In this document: piece by piece, positions 44,844 through 55,048 of the stretch
How positions within the stretch are numbered: position 1 is the stretch's first letter
How the letters are laid out: the number at the start of each line of letters is the position of its first letter
Translations under genes and position numbers: made by a program
Assembly: GCA_017354895.1 (NCBI GenBank)
Contig: CP071493.1
Span: forward strand, 2,976,001-3,040,000
Reading direction: 5' to 3'
Source of the DNA: Podospora comata
Taxonomy: Eukaryota; Ascomycota; Sordariomycetes; Sordariales; Podosporaceae
Length of the DNA: 64,000 nucleotides
Notes under the pieces: model-generated
What the model saw: only the letters and a program-made list of their open reading frames with translations
Database searches by the model: none
Told to the model about the DNA's origin: nothing

Positions 44844-45884
44844 AGGGGTAGAAGCGGTTTGTTTCGTTGCTTTTGCGGGACATGATTTCCGCAGATGAAT
44901 AGTAAACGGTTTGTGAAAAAGGGATATGTGACATACAACATGATGCTGGGCTTAGGCTCTGTGGTGTGGAACTGAACGTATTTGGGACTTGGGTCGCAAG
45001 AAGAGGTCAGACTTGCTCTTTCCTCAGTAAACACGAGGATATGTCGGCAACCCAGCAGGATACACAGATAAAGAATAATGCAAGGGGGTATCAGTATGCA
45101 CAACGAACTGCTAAATCATCAATCGTTTGCTTGCTTTCACAGCGTGAGGGTAAATGGGTAATCAGGTTGTGGTGTACGGGATAAAGACAATGGTGGTTCG
45201 TGATGACCGCCCGCGCAGCGTAGTGGTATATAGATAGCAGCAGTAGGCCATAAACGGTCGCTCATCACGTCACTTTACATGTCTGGCTCAGGCTAGTAGA
45301 GCAGTCAGTTTCCCCAAGCCTTCTTCTGAACTCTCACGGAAATCCTTGGTGCAGATGTCGTCAGAGCTTTGGGATGAACAGGAGTTTGTAATTTCAGTAG
45401 CTACACAACAACCCTTTTTTTTCTAACCCCATTCATGTATGTTCCTGTATGAATGGCTTCTCATACCATCGAAAGTCATCTCCCTCATGGAAAATATCTG
45501 TAGAGCTGTCTTGAACAAAACATGTAGTGTAGAGTCCATGTGACGTCATCCCACCCAACCACATCCCAGCCCCACCAAAGCTCTGCTCATCGAAGATCAT
45601 TCATTCACCCCAACCACAGAACCACCTCCTCGGTTCTTGGCATCTATCCCCATCACCAGACCAGATCGATCACAAGATGAGACGAAGACAGCGATTACCT
45701 TCTCATGTGGCTTGTAGGGTAAACAACCCTCATTATTATCCCGCCTATTACGGAGTAGCTAGCCAACCAGTCTATCCCAAACGAAGCCCATCCAAGCCAG
45801 ACATGTACCCAAACATTTATTCATAACATCGTGATATCGTCCTCCGCACAACCCATACATCCCCGTCCCATTATCACAAATGGA
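44844..45884. other. Intergenic region with a CRE palindrome
   Basis: About 1 kb upstream of the PIL1-like gene and at the 3' side of the small His-rich gene. A perfect TGACGTCA palindrome stands at 45541-45548 and a TCACGTCA variant near 45265. No coding frame is supported. Confidence 0.45.
45541..45548. promoter_or_regulatory. Perfect CRE site TGACGTCA
   Basis: The palindrome bound by ATF/CREB-type bZIP factors (Atf1/Sko1 type in fungi). It lies about 700 bp upstream of the PIL1-like start. Function inferred from motif only. Confidence 0.4.
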
Positions 45885-46205
45885 TCAATACCTCCTAGTA
45901 GTCTCAACCCGACTACTACTCCTCTCAATCTCCACCACCCTCTCCCCGTGACTCCGCCCTCTGCTCTCCCCCCTATAGCTCGTCATGCTCGCCCTCGGAC
46001 TTGGAACAATAACTGTCGTTCTTGTTGTTGGCGGACACAGATAGGTCCCGCTCCTTCGAGGCGAGACATGATGGTGGTGGTGGTGGTGGGGGTGTCGGCT
46101 GCTGCTCCTGCTGTTGTGGTGATGGTGGTGAGAGGATGGCCGGCGGGCGGGGACGATTTCCTCGTGGTAGTAGTATTTTTCCGAGGAGGGGGTTCCGAAG
46201 CACAT
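45885..46205 (-). CDS. Small His-rich fungal protein
   Basis: A 106-residue frame starting M-C-F-G, followed by K-Y-Y-Y-H-E-E-I-V-P-A-R-R, then His clusters (H5 at about 26-30 and H7 at about 41-47) and a Ser/Arg-rich tail with S-P-R-A-S-M and R-V-V-E-I-E-R. Short proteins beginning M-C-F-G with a tyrosine run, V-P-A-R and His tracts are familiar in filamentous ascomycetes, but their function is unknown. There is no signal peptide. The histidines could bind metal. The His tracts come from GTG/ATG repeats on the plus strand, so repeat expansion has shaped the gene. Confidence 0.55.
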   Translation of the reverse strand: MCFGTPSSEKYYYHEEIVPARRPSSHHHHHNSRSSSRHPHHHHHHHVSPRRSGTYLCPPTTRTTVIVPSPRASMTSYRGESRGRSHGERVVEIERSSSRVETTRRY

Positions 46206-47001
46206 GTTTTCTTCTTGAGGGCCGAGACTGAGTGATGGAATGTTTGTGGCGAAGACGTATGGTCTGTGTATGTGTGTTTTGTTTGATGATTATACCCGCA
46301 GACAAGGTAAGATGTGGAAGCTGAGATGGAAGAATAAAATTAATAACAAGACAAACAAACAGAAAGGTCAGGTTTATAAACACTTTTCTCCCTCGCCCGA
46401 AATACCCCAAGACCCCTAATAAATCAACTGACCAGATCCACCATCCCAGACAGAGAGACACCGGGCAACATCCGAAAAGATAAAGAAAACAAGGCAGCAT
46501 GCAGGGACCTCGAGGGACCCTGACGCACCACCCGTCTTGCTGCATGCTCACATGCCTTGCTTTTCCTTCCCCACCAGGCCCCGGGGCTCAGCATGCGATA
46601 CAAGGCCTCACTCATATGTAGCCTTACCAAACACCCTTCAAAAGTAACACTGCATGAATTATACGAAGGTTGATCTTGCAACACGTTGCAAGTCGGCCTT
46701 TAACACGAGCGGACAAGGCGACGTGGTAAGATAGTGGATCATCTTCCAGACAACCGACTCACCATCTATTCAAAAGCAAAATTAGAAACACGTGCTCAAT
46801 TCAGTAGAACATCTCGAGAATGTTCCCTTCTACAAGTCTCACCCAGGTGGTCGACTCAACGATGCCCCCCACCACGACCCAAGATCCACCATTCCAACGC
46901 TCCAGAGATCACCCCACCAAAAAGATCTCCACCACCACCCAAAAATAAAAAATGAACTTGGTAGATTCAGGGAGAAAATGCTACCAAAAGATACGATTCT
47001 T
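46206..47001. other. Intergenic region between small His-rich gene and tRNA
   Basis: No coding frame is supported. It contains the upstream region of the 46205 start and the 3' flank of the tRNA, including its T-run terminator on the minus strand. Confidence 0.45.
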
Positions 47002-47075
47002 TGATTTCGTCCAGGCTCGAACTGGAGACCTTCAGTGTGTTAGACTGACGTGATAACCAACTACACCACGAAACC
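47002..47075 (-). tRNA. tRNA-Val (anticodon AAC)
   Basis: A 74-nt cloverleaf on the minus strand. The acceptor stem GGTTTCG pairs with CGAAATC (one G-U), with discriminator A at 47002. The D arm carries the A box TGTAGTTGGTTATC. The anticodon loop is CTAACAC with AAC at 34-36, reading Val codons. The T arm contains the B box AGTTCGAGCC. There is no intron. The 3' CCA is not encoded, as usual in eukaryotes. A TTTT run just downstream (46986-46989 read on the minus strand) serves as RNA polymerase III terminator. Confidence 0.96.
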
Positions 47076-47317
47076 ATTGCTTATTATTGAATGCCGCTTC
47101 CACTTTTACTATTATCAAAATACCACAGTCAAGCACCACTCACAACATCCCCATTACATCCCATTTCAACCCTTTTTTTTTTCCCTCTTAATAAACCAAC
47201 ACTCAATACAAATACACATTTATTTGCTTTATAATCAACATAAATACCAAACAAACAAAAGCTTTCAAAATATCAACCCCCTCCCATTTTTTATTATCCC
47301 CCCTTTTCCCTCTCCAT

Positions 47318-48878
47318 CTATTTCTTAGCAGCAACATGGCCACTCGACGCAAACTTCAACTCAATATTCCCCACCAACCACACAGCCACAAAAAAGGCAA
47401 TAGCACTACTAAAGACAATAAACGGCTTGCGCAGGCTGGCCAAGAGAGGGTAGTCGTACGACACGACCAGCTCCCGGTCCCTAAAGTCATCCACCAGGTT
47501 CCTCGCCTTGATCACCAGCGCCGTCCGCCCAATCGTGTCCAAAAAGGTCTTGTGGATCTCGACGTCGGCCGAGGTGATGGATTGGGTTGGGATCGAGGTG
47601 ACGTACTTGACGTTTCTGCAAAACATACAACAGTCAGTATTTGAAGTCAACAGAGGGGGGTGACAAAGGGGAAACGTACTCAGCACCCTCTGGCAAAATA
47701 ACCTTGACCTCGACCTGCTCATACTCCACACCCTCATTCTGCTTGGGCCCCTCAAGAAAAGGCACGTTCAGCACGAACCCCCCGGCTGCCGTCTTCCTCA
47801 AAAAGTTCTTCGCATCCGAGTTCCACCCAATGGTAAAGGGGTACTTCCAGCCGCCAAAGACAGGGTAACGAGGCTTGATCTCAAGCGACGCCTCCCGCTT
47901 GTTGCTTCTGAATCTCGAGGTCGACACATTGCCAATGACGTCAGTGTAGTAAGGGTCAACACTCCCAACACGAAGAGGGAACTTGAGCTCCTTCAGCGCA
48001 TGGGTATTGCCCTGCTGGTAGTACTGCGACTGCTGCCACTTGACCCTGTTGAACAGTGATGAAAGGTTGGCCCCGCGGTGGTAGAGAGTATAGCGCTCCT
48101 CAAAAGCAACATTTCCACCCCAGTGGCTGACCTCAATGTCCCGCTCCAGACGGGCAACGTGAGTGACTGGCCTGTTGAACTCGAAACGGACGCGGATGGG
48201 CTCGTACGCGCCGGCGGGCTTCTCGTCAAAGGGCCCGTAGGTGAGCTTGGTGCCCTGCTTTTGGGGGAACTCCTTGATGTCGCCGCTGCCTGGGAGCTTG
48301 GTGTAGTCGGGTATGTTGGCGGAGGGGAACTTGACTTCCGTCTTTTGCTTCGAGGTGGTGTACACCGAGGGAACGTAGGCGGAGAAGGTGTAGGTGAGGA
48401 ATTGGGCCTCCTCCTGCTTGATGGCGGCGGGAAGGGGCGAGTACGCCTTGAGGATGTAGTAGCTGATGCCGAGTGTCTGCTGTGCGCCGGGGGCGAGGGG
48501 CTTGGGAAGTCGGATGCGGAGGTACTGGGTGTCACTTTCGGGGTCGAACTCGACGTTCTCGGCGACGAATGGCCCGGCGCTGGTGTCCTTGCGATCCTTT
48601 ACCTCGACGCCACCGAGGCGCGAGATCTGATCGGCCGTGAAGGGGAGGTAGTATTCATTCTGTGGCTTCTTGTCGATATTTTCTACGACAACATTGATGT
48701 TCTCCTTGACGTAGTTCTTCTCGACGGAAACAACGTGGACGAGGTTGGCGTTCTTGAAGACCTGTGGGGGCTTGAAGGTAGACGGGAGTGTTGATTTGGA
48801 GGTGCCCTTGTCGGAGCTGGCGGCCGAAGCTAGCGACAGCAGCGAGAGAAAGGCAGAGAAGACGGCTGATGTCTTCAT
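47318..48878 (-). CDS. OST1: Oligosaccharyltransferase subunit Ost1 (ribophorin I)
   Basis: Two exons, 48878-47680 and 47615-47318 (intron GTACGT...TTGCAG), giving 498 residues. Residues 1-19 form a signal peptide ending A-S-A-A. The lumenal region matches ribophorin I: V-V-S-V-E-K-N-Y-V-K-E, Y-Y-L-P-F-T, the I-E-V-S-H-W-G-G-N-V block, and R-Y-P-V-F-G-G-W-K. A single C-terminal membrane segment (F-I-V-F-S-S-A-I-A-F-F-V-A-V-W) precedes a short cytosolic tail ending A-A-K-K, a di-lysine-like ER retrieval end. Ost1 is a core subunit of the complex that transfers the Glc3Man9GlcNAc2 glycan to Asn in nascent chains. Splicing restores E-N-V-K-Y-V-T. Confidence 0.96.
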
Positions 48879-49373
48879 GTTGTAAGAGAAAATGACATGT
48901 GCCCGCCCAATTGAAGAAATTCCACTGTCGACTTACTTGTTGGACCCTCAAGAGACCCTCCTGAGCATCACCGTGGCCTTCTGCCAAACAGCTGTCTCCG
49001 AAAAGCTTACGTTGCTGAAACACCCCTGTCCGTTTTGCCGGCTGGGACCCACAGCTTCCCGGACTGCCAAGAGAATCCGACATAGCTTACATAAACCACA
49101 TCTGGTGTAAGTTGCGGTTCACTTGAACTTTTCCAGTTTCACCATCGACCTTCCTTCCCATGCGAGGCAGCCGCGACTTGCATCATGACGAAGCTTCCCT
49201 CGAGCGGAAGGGACTTCCCATGGATTCATGATGAACCTATGGGAATCCATTGTGGCTTCTTCCGCTCTTCTGCTCCATGACCTCTCCCGTTCACACATCA
49301 GCATCAGGCCCGGATATCACTATCATCACTCCTCGTACCTTCATTCGTCCAGGATCAACACCAACATCAAACC
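48879..49373. promoter_or_regulatory. Divergent upstream region of OST1 and the repeat-rich locus
   Basis: About 495 bp between a minus-strand and a plus-strand start. No specific site is recognised; short overlapping ORFs are not supported. Confidence 0.3.
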
Positions 49374-50933
49374 ATGTCTCCGCCTGCGAGATCGCACCTC
49401 AGGCGGAGGAGACACATACTCCCAGCGATCCCGTTAGCACTAGATTTCAACATCTGGGCGGATCACCAGAAGTCCTCGACGAGACCCCCACCAGAGGAGA
49501 TCCAATACCCAGACCTGCAACAGAGGGTTCAGACACAGCATGAAAAAGTTCTGCAAACTCGGAGCATTCATTACCTCAAGTCAAAGAGTCCCGTGTTATT
49601 CAAAGACTTCCATTCTCAACTCGCGGATGCAGCACGAGAGGAGATTCTTGACGACGTATTTGGTGATCGGTATTGGACTCATGGCGAAGGGGACACATCA
49701 TCGCTTATCAGAAACTAGAGGTTGTTCGGCGTGAGATCTGGGAATAGAGTCCCTTCAGAGGACTCCCCCTCAGCGAACGCCTCGTCAGAAGACTCGGAGA
49801 AACCCACCTTGGAGGAAACCCTTTCACAAGACTCGGAGAAACCCACCTCAGAGGAACCCATTTCACAATACTCGGAGAAACTCACCTCAGAGGAAACCAT
49901 TTCACAATACTCGGAGAAACTCACCTCAGAGGAACCCATTTCACAATACTCGGAGAAACTCACCTCAGAGGAACCCCCTTCACCACACTCAGAGAAACCC
50001 CCCTCAGAGAAACCCTCCTCAGAGAAGCCAACCCCAACAGCAGTAGCCTCTGCGGAAAATATGAAGGTGATGGATAAATCTATGGGGAATAGAGACATGA
50101 TCCCGGTAGAAATACAAGAGTGGCTCAAAGCCAATGCTGTGGGCAACGGCGATAAAGCCTGGGCAAAGGAACTAAAGAGGGCAATGAAATACAGCAAGGC
50201 AAAGGCATTAAAGGAGAAAGGCGTCAAGCTACAAGCCTCTGTTCTAGCAAAGCTCATCTCCTACCTGCCCCGATCAGGAGAATCTACTGGCCAACCCGCC
50301 TGGCGCAACCTCGATCCCAACCCATCAGGAGAGCCCACCAGCAGCAGAACAAAGCTCACGTTCAACAATCTCAGAGCCCTCGTACATGACACTCACGATA
50401 TCACTCTTTCCCTTGGACAAAGTATTAATTGCCTTGTATGGCACAACCAATCCGCAGCAGACCGCTACACAAACCGAATCAACGCCTGGCTCGACTCCCT
50501 CTCCGCAGAATTAGCCAGTAAGCACGCTGTCCTTCCACCGGGGGCAGGATCAAGCGTAGGATCCCAGTTAGGACATGGTTCCTCCATCTCTCACAGTGTC
50601 CGTTTTATCGGGGCCCATCCTGCCAGTGTCGATAACTCGGAACAGTCAGCCCCGTCCCCGTTCTCTATCAATTCTGGCGGTTCGTTGACGTCGTCTGGGG
50701 CACGCAGGTTGAGGGCAGATGTTGAGGAGACGAATGAGAGGGGAGCTGAATGGCAGGATAGTGTGAACGAGTCTGCCATGGGTGGTGAGTACGAGTACTC
50801 ACCGTCGGAAGAGTGGGACCATACGCCTTCGTCTGGTTGGGGGCAGTGGGGGGAACCGCTGGAGAATTCGAGGGGGTACAGCACTCCGAGCAGGCAGACG
50901 GATACGAGGGTCGCGCTATTGAAGTGCGTGTAG
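49374..50933 (+). CDS. Repeat-rich orphan ORF interrupted by an in-frame TAG
   Basis: From ATG 49374 an open frame of 114 codons ends at TAG 49716-49718 and continues in the same frame for another 404 codons, to TAG 50931-50933. The first part is protein-like (L-Q-Q-R-V-Q-T-Q-H-E-K-V-L, then F-H-S-Q-L-A-D-A-A-R-E-E-I-L). The second has five 13-residue S-E-K-P/L-T-S-E-E repeats (39-bp units from 49791), then a non-repetitive basic and amphipathic stretch (E-W-L-K-A-N-A, W-A-K-E-L-K-R-A-M-K-Y) and a Ser-rich tail. No family is recognised. Explanations for the TAG: a 63-nt intron with a weak GTATTT donor and AACTAG acceptor, A-to-I editing of UAG to UGG, readthrough, or a decaying gene. It may continue past the second TAG into 50934-51180. 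Confidence 0.45.
49791..50030 (+). repeat. 39-bp coding repeat
   Basis: CTCGGAGAAA recurs at 49793, 49832, 49871, 49910 and 49949, exactly 39 bp apart, with a diverged sixth copy at about 49988. Each unit encodes 13 residues of the S-E-K-x-T-S-E-E-x-I-S-Q type. The last part degenerates into shorter P-P-S-E-K units. Confidence 0.9.
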
Positions 50934-51643
50934 GGAAGCACGTTCCCGGAGAACCCTCCTACACCATTTTTGCAGATGCTGGATGACCATCTGCCTGATG
51001 CGCTGTTGGCGAACGGGCTGATGCCGACGGTCTTGGTGGATAGAGCGATGGAGGCGGGGTGGGAGGGGAGTGAGTGGAATATCGGTCTTGATAAAAGTGA
51101 TTGGGTTAGTCTTGGACCATCAGAAAGCGACAGTCAAAGAGGGGGAGTAGAACCAAGCAGACGGCCAAGAGGGCCAAGTCGTAGAGGAGGAACAGGCCGT
51201 GGAGGGGGAACGAGCAGTGGAGGAGGAACAAGCAGTGGGGGAGGAACAAGCAGTGGAGGAGGAACAAGCAGTGGAGGAGGAACAAGCAGTGGAGGAGGAA
51301 CAAGCAGTGGAGGAGGAACAAGCAGTGGAGGAGGAACAAGCAGTGGATCACCTGATGCTAGTGGGGAGGTACCTGATCGAGGAGGAGGAACAGGCCGTGG
51401 AGGAGATATCTGGCCGTGGAGGAGGAACAGGCAGTGAAGGAGGAACAGGCAGTGAAGCATGCGATACTGGTGGAGAGGTGCATGACCGAGGAGGAGGAGG
51501 ACCAAATCGGGGAGGAGCTAATGGCCAGAACCCTCAATATGTGTCTCAATAATACCAATCACGTGCGCCAGGCCCAGTCTGTTGCTCTTCTTGACGGTGC
51601 GGTGCGGTATTATAGCAAGTGGTGGAGAAAGAGGGCCAGGTAG
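50934..51643 (+). pseudogene. Continuation of the repeat-rich locus, frame broken
   Basis: After the second TAG the same frame stays open: L-P-D-A-L-L-A-N-G-L-M and W-N-I-G-L-D-K-S-D-W, then the 18-bp repeat. A 48-nt GTGTAG...TTTTTGCAG intron could link it to the upstream exon. Within the 18-bp repeat the plausible protein moves to another frame (V-E-E-E-Q-A units), and after a 19-nt unit at 51397-51415 to a third. That third frame gives a helical stretch (I-G-E-E-L-M-A-R-T-L-N-M) ending at 51643. No single frame covers the locus. This suggests an eroding or unusually spliced gene. Confidence 0.35.
51181..51342 (+). repeat. 18-bp tandem repeat open in all frames
   Basis: Nine uninterrupted 18-bp units of the GTGGAGGAGGAACAAGCA type. 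Further diverged copies lie at 51379-51450, one of them 19 nt long (51397-51415). Plus-strand frames read V-E-E-E-Q-A, G-G-G-T-S-S or W-R-R-N-K-Q. Confidence 0.93.
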
Positions 51644-52501
51644 CGAAGAAGGGATGGCGAGCGGAAATTCTTCAAGGACAGGTTTACCCTATGGTGACTT
51701 TTTTATCACTTGAAAAATTCCCGGCGTGGTGCTTCGAGAACAAGCTTGTCTGGTCAGACTGGAAAGGAAAACACCACGGACATATTCTCACCTCGAGGGC
51801 GGGAGAGCGTTGTTGGCTTCATAACCAGGGTAGCGATAGGTCAGCGTTTGCGGGTATATATGGATTATTACAACCAGCTATCATCTCATTTTGAAACTCA
51901 CCTCGTCACTAAATTGGTTGACGTACGGCCTTATTCAAGACAGCACAGCACAGCATCATCACCCCCCACCCCCTTCATTTATGCCAACCACCACCTCACA
52001 AATCACCACAGTATCACATTTCATCAAATGACCATCATCACATCACTCCCCAACCAGTAGTAATAATCACCAGCAGAATCAAAACTTTGGTTCCCTGAAT
52101 TATAAAAACCTTTGCTACCAACACACACAACACACCCAAAAAAAAAAAAAAAAGACACCAAATCCCAAACACAACAAAGAGGGAAAAAAAAAACCAAAAC
52201 AAAACAAAAACCGCCAGAACACAAAAAACTCCATCCCGCGCCACGCCACGCCACGCCATAAAAAAGGCTGTCCCTATAAAAGATATACTGAGAAAGACAA
52301 CACCAAACAACACAGACAACAAAACAGCAACAACAACAACAATACAGACTCGAAAAGGAAATTCCATTTTTCTTTCTTCCCCCCCTCTCCCCCCCCAATC
52401 TCGCTCGCTGACACAAAGTATCCTAACAATATTCTCAAACCAAACCAAACCAAACCAAACCAAACCAAATAAAATATCATGCTCACGCTCAATCAATACC
52501 C
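51644..52501. other. Low-complexity intergenic region
   Basis: No supported gene. It holds A-rich runs (about 52138-52153, 52185-52210), CCACG repeats (about 52242-52257) and a (CAAAC)n pentanucleotide tract at about 52439-52469. A 92-codon plus-strand frame ends at 51894; it could be a remnant of the locus to its left. Confidence 0.45.
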
Positions 52502-53461
52502 CTAACCCCCCCACTTCGACCTCCTCTCCAACCCCCTCTTCCTAATCCTCCTCGCCCTCCCCCTAAAATCCCAATCCCAACCACCACCACCCACAAACCT
52601 CTCCCTCTGCATCTCCGCCCACTGCTCCATCTCCCCCCTCCTTTCCAGAGCCTCCTCTTGTCGCTGTAAAGGCCCCACAAAAAATTCCTCGCACTCCTCT
52701 TGCTTGTCAAAAAAGTCCACCATCTGTTCTTGTTGCTGCTTAACAAGTCTCTGCATTTCTTCCATCTTCTGCCGGAGTGATTCTTCCAACTCTGCCCCGT
52801 CACCACCGTGATCACAAGTGCCCTCCTGGTCATCAGACTCCAGATGGCCTCCTCGCAGTCTCAAGCCCTTTAAGTCATTCACCCACGGCCAAAATTCCTA
52901 GTAGTTTGATAATGCCGGCATGTGGTCTGGTAGTAAAGGAGAAGGCCGTAACAATGTCATGTATTCCTCCCTCTCAATGTCGGACGAACTGAATTGCGGT
53001 TTAACTGATGCTGAAGAGGTTGCCTCAGTTCTACAAGCCCGAGCTTGTTCCGCCCCATCCTCGGGCTTGATTTCAACGCTAGCCTGGACAATGTCATCCT
53101 GTTTCTCATGTTCCAAGGGCGGACTTCTGGCTCGGCGCGTAGGAGCTGAGACGTGCCGGTTGCTTTCGTTTATAACAGGTGATGCCCATGCTGAAGGAGT
53201 TCGGGAAAGTTCAAGGGGGGAGAAGGATACTCCATTGATGCGCTCTTCTGACGCGGGTCCAGGGTGAGCATCGAGTCCAAGTTGGATTCTGATGAGTTCT
53301 TCGTCAGAATCCTCTACGGCCGAGGGCAGAGATGGCTCCAGCGACTCACGCTTCGGCTTGATAGGCGGTGTCTCGGACTTTGGCTCCAGAGGCTTGTCCG
53401 CTCTTGCCGCAGAGTCCCGGGAGCGTATGACCCTCTGCGGCAGACAAGCACGGACAGCCTT
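52502..53461 (-). other. In-frame continuation of the BAH-PHD gene beyond TAG codons
   Basis: Directly after the TAG at 53462-53464, the BAH-PHD reading frame stays open for 187 codons (K-A-V-R-A-C-L-P, then P-P-I-K-P-K-R-E-S, S-D-E-E-L-I-R-I-Q) to a second TAG at 52898-52900. It then runs a further 132 codons with a clear coiled-coil pattern (L-R-Q-K-M-E-E-M-Q-R-L-V-K-Q) and ends at 52502. Composition is protein-like. No strong consensus intron removes either TAG in the needed phase. It may be a C-terminal extension made by editing or readthrough, a separate gene with an unrecognised first exon, or a decayed extension. Confidence 0.4.
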
Positions 53462-55048
53462 CTAGTTAACCGTTGTTGCACAGAGGAGGCACTTGACGGG
53501 CTCAGTCCACGTCTTTTCGCCACCAACGATGCCCTCCCGCAGGTCTCTGAACTCCAGCACTGGGGGCCCGTTCTTTTCTGTGTTGAGAGTGACTTCAAAG
53601 AGCCCCTCCCATGGCCGTGAGGTCTCTCCGTTTGCCTCCCCCTTCTTTTTCGGCTTCCCACCCTTCCGACCCGACGCTGATTTGAGAACCAGCTTGGTGC
53701 TGGGGGTGCCTGTGCCGGCGGCTGCGCTCGCTGAACGACGACCTGAGGAGGGTGCAACATCCTCGGGAGCAGTAGGACCATCTTCCTCCTCTGTTTGCTT
53801 AACGTCCACGTTGCCGCTCCCATTCTGTGCTGGCTCTGCTTCGGCCTTGACGTCGATCGAATGTTGGGCAGAAACGTCGGCGCCGGTATCGGATGGGCTT
53901 AGCGGACGCTGGCCTTCGATTTCGCTCTCGGCCTTCTTGATAGGCTCAGGGGGCAGGTGTGGCTTGTCGGCACCGAGTCGCTTGTATGTCGACTGGAGAG
54001 CGTCTTCAATGATACACTCTTCGTGCATCCACTTCTTGCACGCCTCCACTGTGCACCCAAGTAGTTTCCTGTCGGGGTTCGCTGGGGTATTGCATAGGCA
54101 AACCAAATCAACAGACTGCAAACAAACAATGGTTAGATGACGCGCTCAAACGTGAGAGAGGAAATGATGAGCTCAGTACATACCGAGAGTTCGTAGCTCC
54201 TGACGTCAAAAGCTTGTCGCCAGTAAAGCGCGTGTTGAATCTCCTCGTCGTTCTCCTCAAACCACTGCCTGACCGTCGCCTGAGATGTTACACTGACCAC
54301 ATTGATAATATCCACTGAAGAAAAAAGTCACTGTTAGCAAATCGAAGCTAGACATGCACCGGAACAGCCATATGTGCTTACTGTGATTCGACGCGACCAA
54401 CTCATTCATTCCATGGTATGGCTGCCTCCCTTGAACAAACTTCTTCCCGTCAAGAGTGCCTGCAGGAAGCTCGTCTGGCCAGTACATCCAGTAAATACGA
54501 GCGTAAACATGGTGCTCGTCGCTCGCGCGGATCTCGAGAATTCGCGCCACCCAGTCGTCATCCGACTTCTTCCTGATTTGCATCGGCTTGTTGTCATTGG
54601 CAGCCTTTTGCCGTTCGATACTGGAATCATTGGCGACATAGATGAAGCCCTCGCTAAAGTACTTCACCCCATTGACTTTGTGCCGGAGGTGCAACGTTAG
54701 CCAACACCGCTCGTCTGAAATGTTGTGCATCAGATGTTATGAAAGGAGAGCAATGCACTTACGAACAAAACTGTTGTACCTGGTCATGTCGGTCCACTTC
54801 TTCGGAGGGCTGACCTTGAAGTACAAGTCCATCGTCTCATGTTTCTTGAACTTGCCGCAGGGCGCGAAGGGCGACATCTGGAGGTTGACCTTGGCCGTGG
54901 CATCCTCATCCTCGCCCTCGGTCTTGCGCTTCTTTGACTTTCTCTTGCTATCCTTGTCATCTGGGTTAACGACGTCGATCTTGAATGGGCACTCGGCCCG
55001 GTTATCCTCGGGCTCCTGTCTTGGCCTCTTGCGGGCGGAGGAAGCCAT
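53462..55048 (-). CDS. BAH-PHD chromatin reader (EPR-1/BP1-like)
   Basis: Four exons: 55048-54763, 54714-54382, 54314-54184 and 54115-53462, giving 467 residues. The N-terminus is basic with K-R-K-S-K-K-R-K, a nuclear localisation signal. The BAH domain (about 100-250) has F-S-E-G-F-I-Y-V-A-N-D, A-R-I-Y-W-M-Y-W-P-D-E-L, G-R-Q-P-Y-H-G-M-N-E-L-V-A-S-N-H and D-I-I-N-V-V-S-V. Then comes a PHD finger: C-L-C, C-x4-C, W-M-H-E-E-C. Its last ligand pair C-L-L-C lies near the very end, after about 150 disordered residues. BAH-PHD proteins such as Neurospora EPR-1 and Fusarium BP1 read H3K27 methylation and silence facultative heterochromatin; orthology is inferred from domain order. The frame is also open upstream to 55693, probably by chance. 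Confidence 0.85.

Noticed and set aside
48078-48794. 238-codon ORF opposite OST1
   Set aside because: Shadow frame of a codon-biased gene with no domain.
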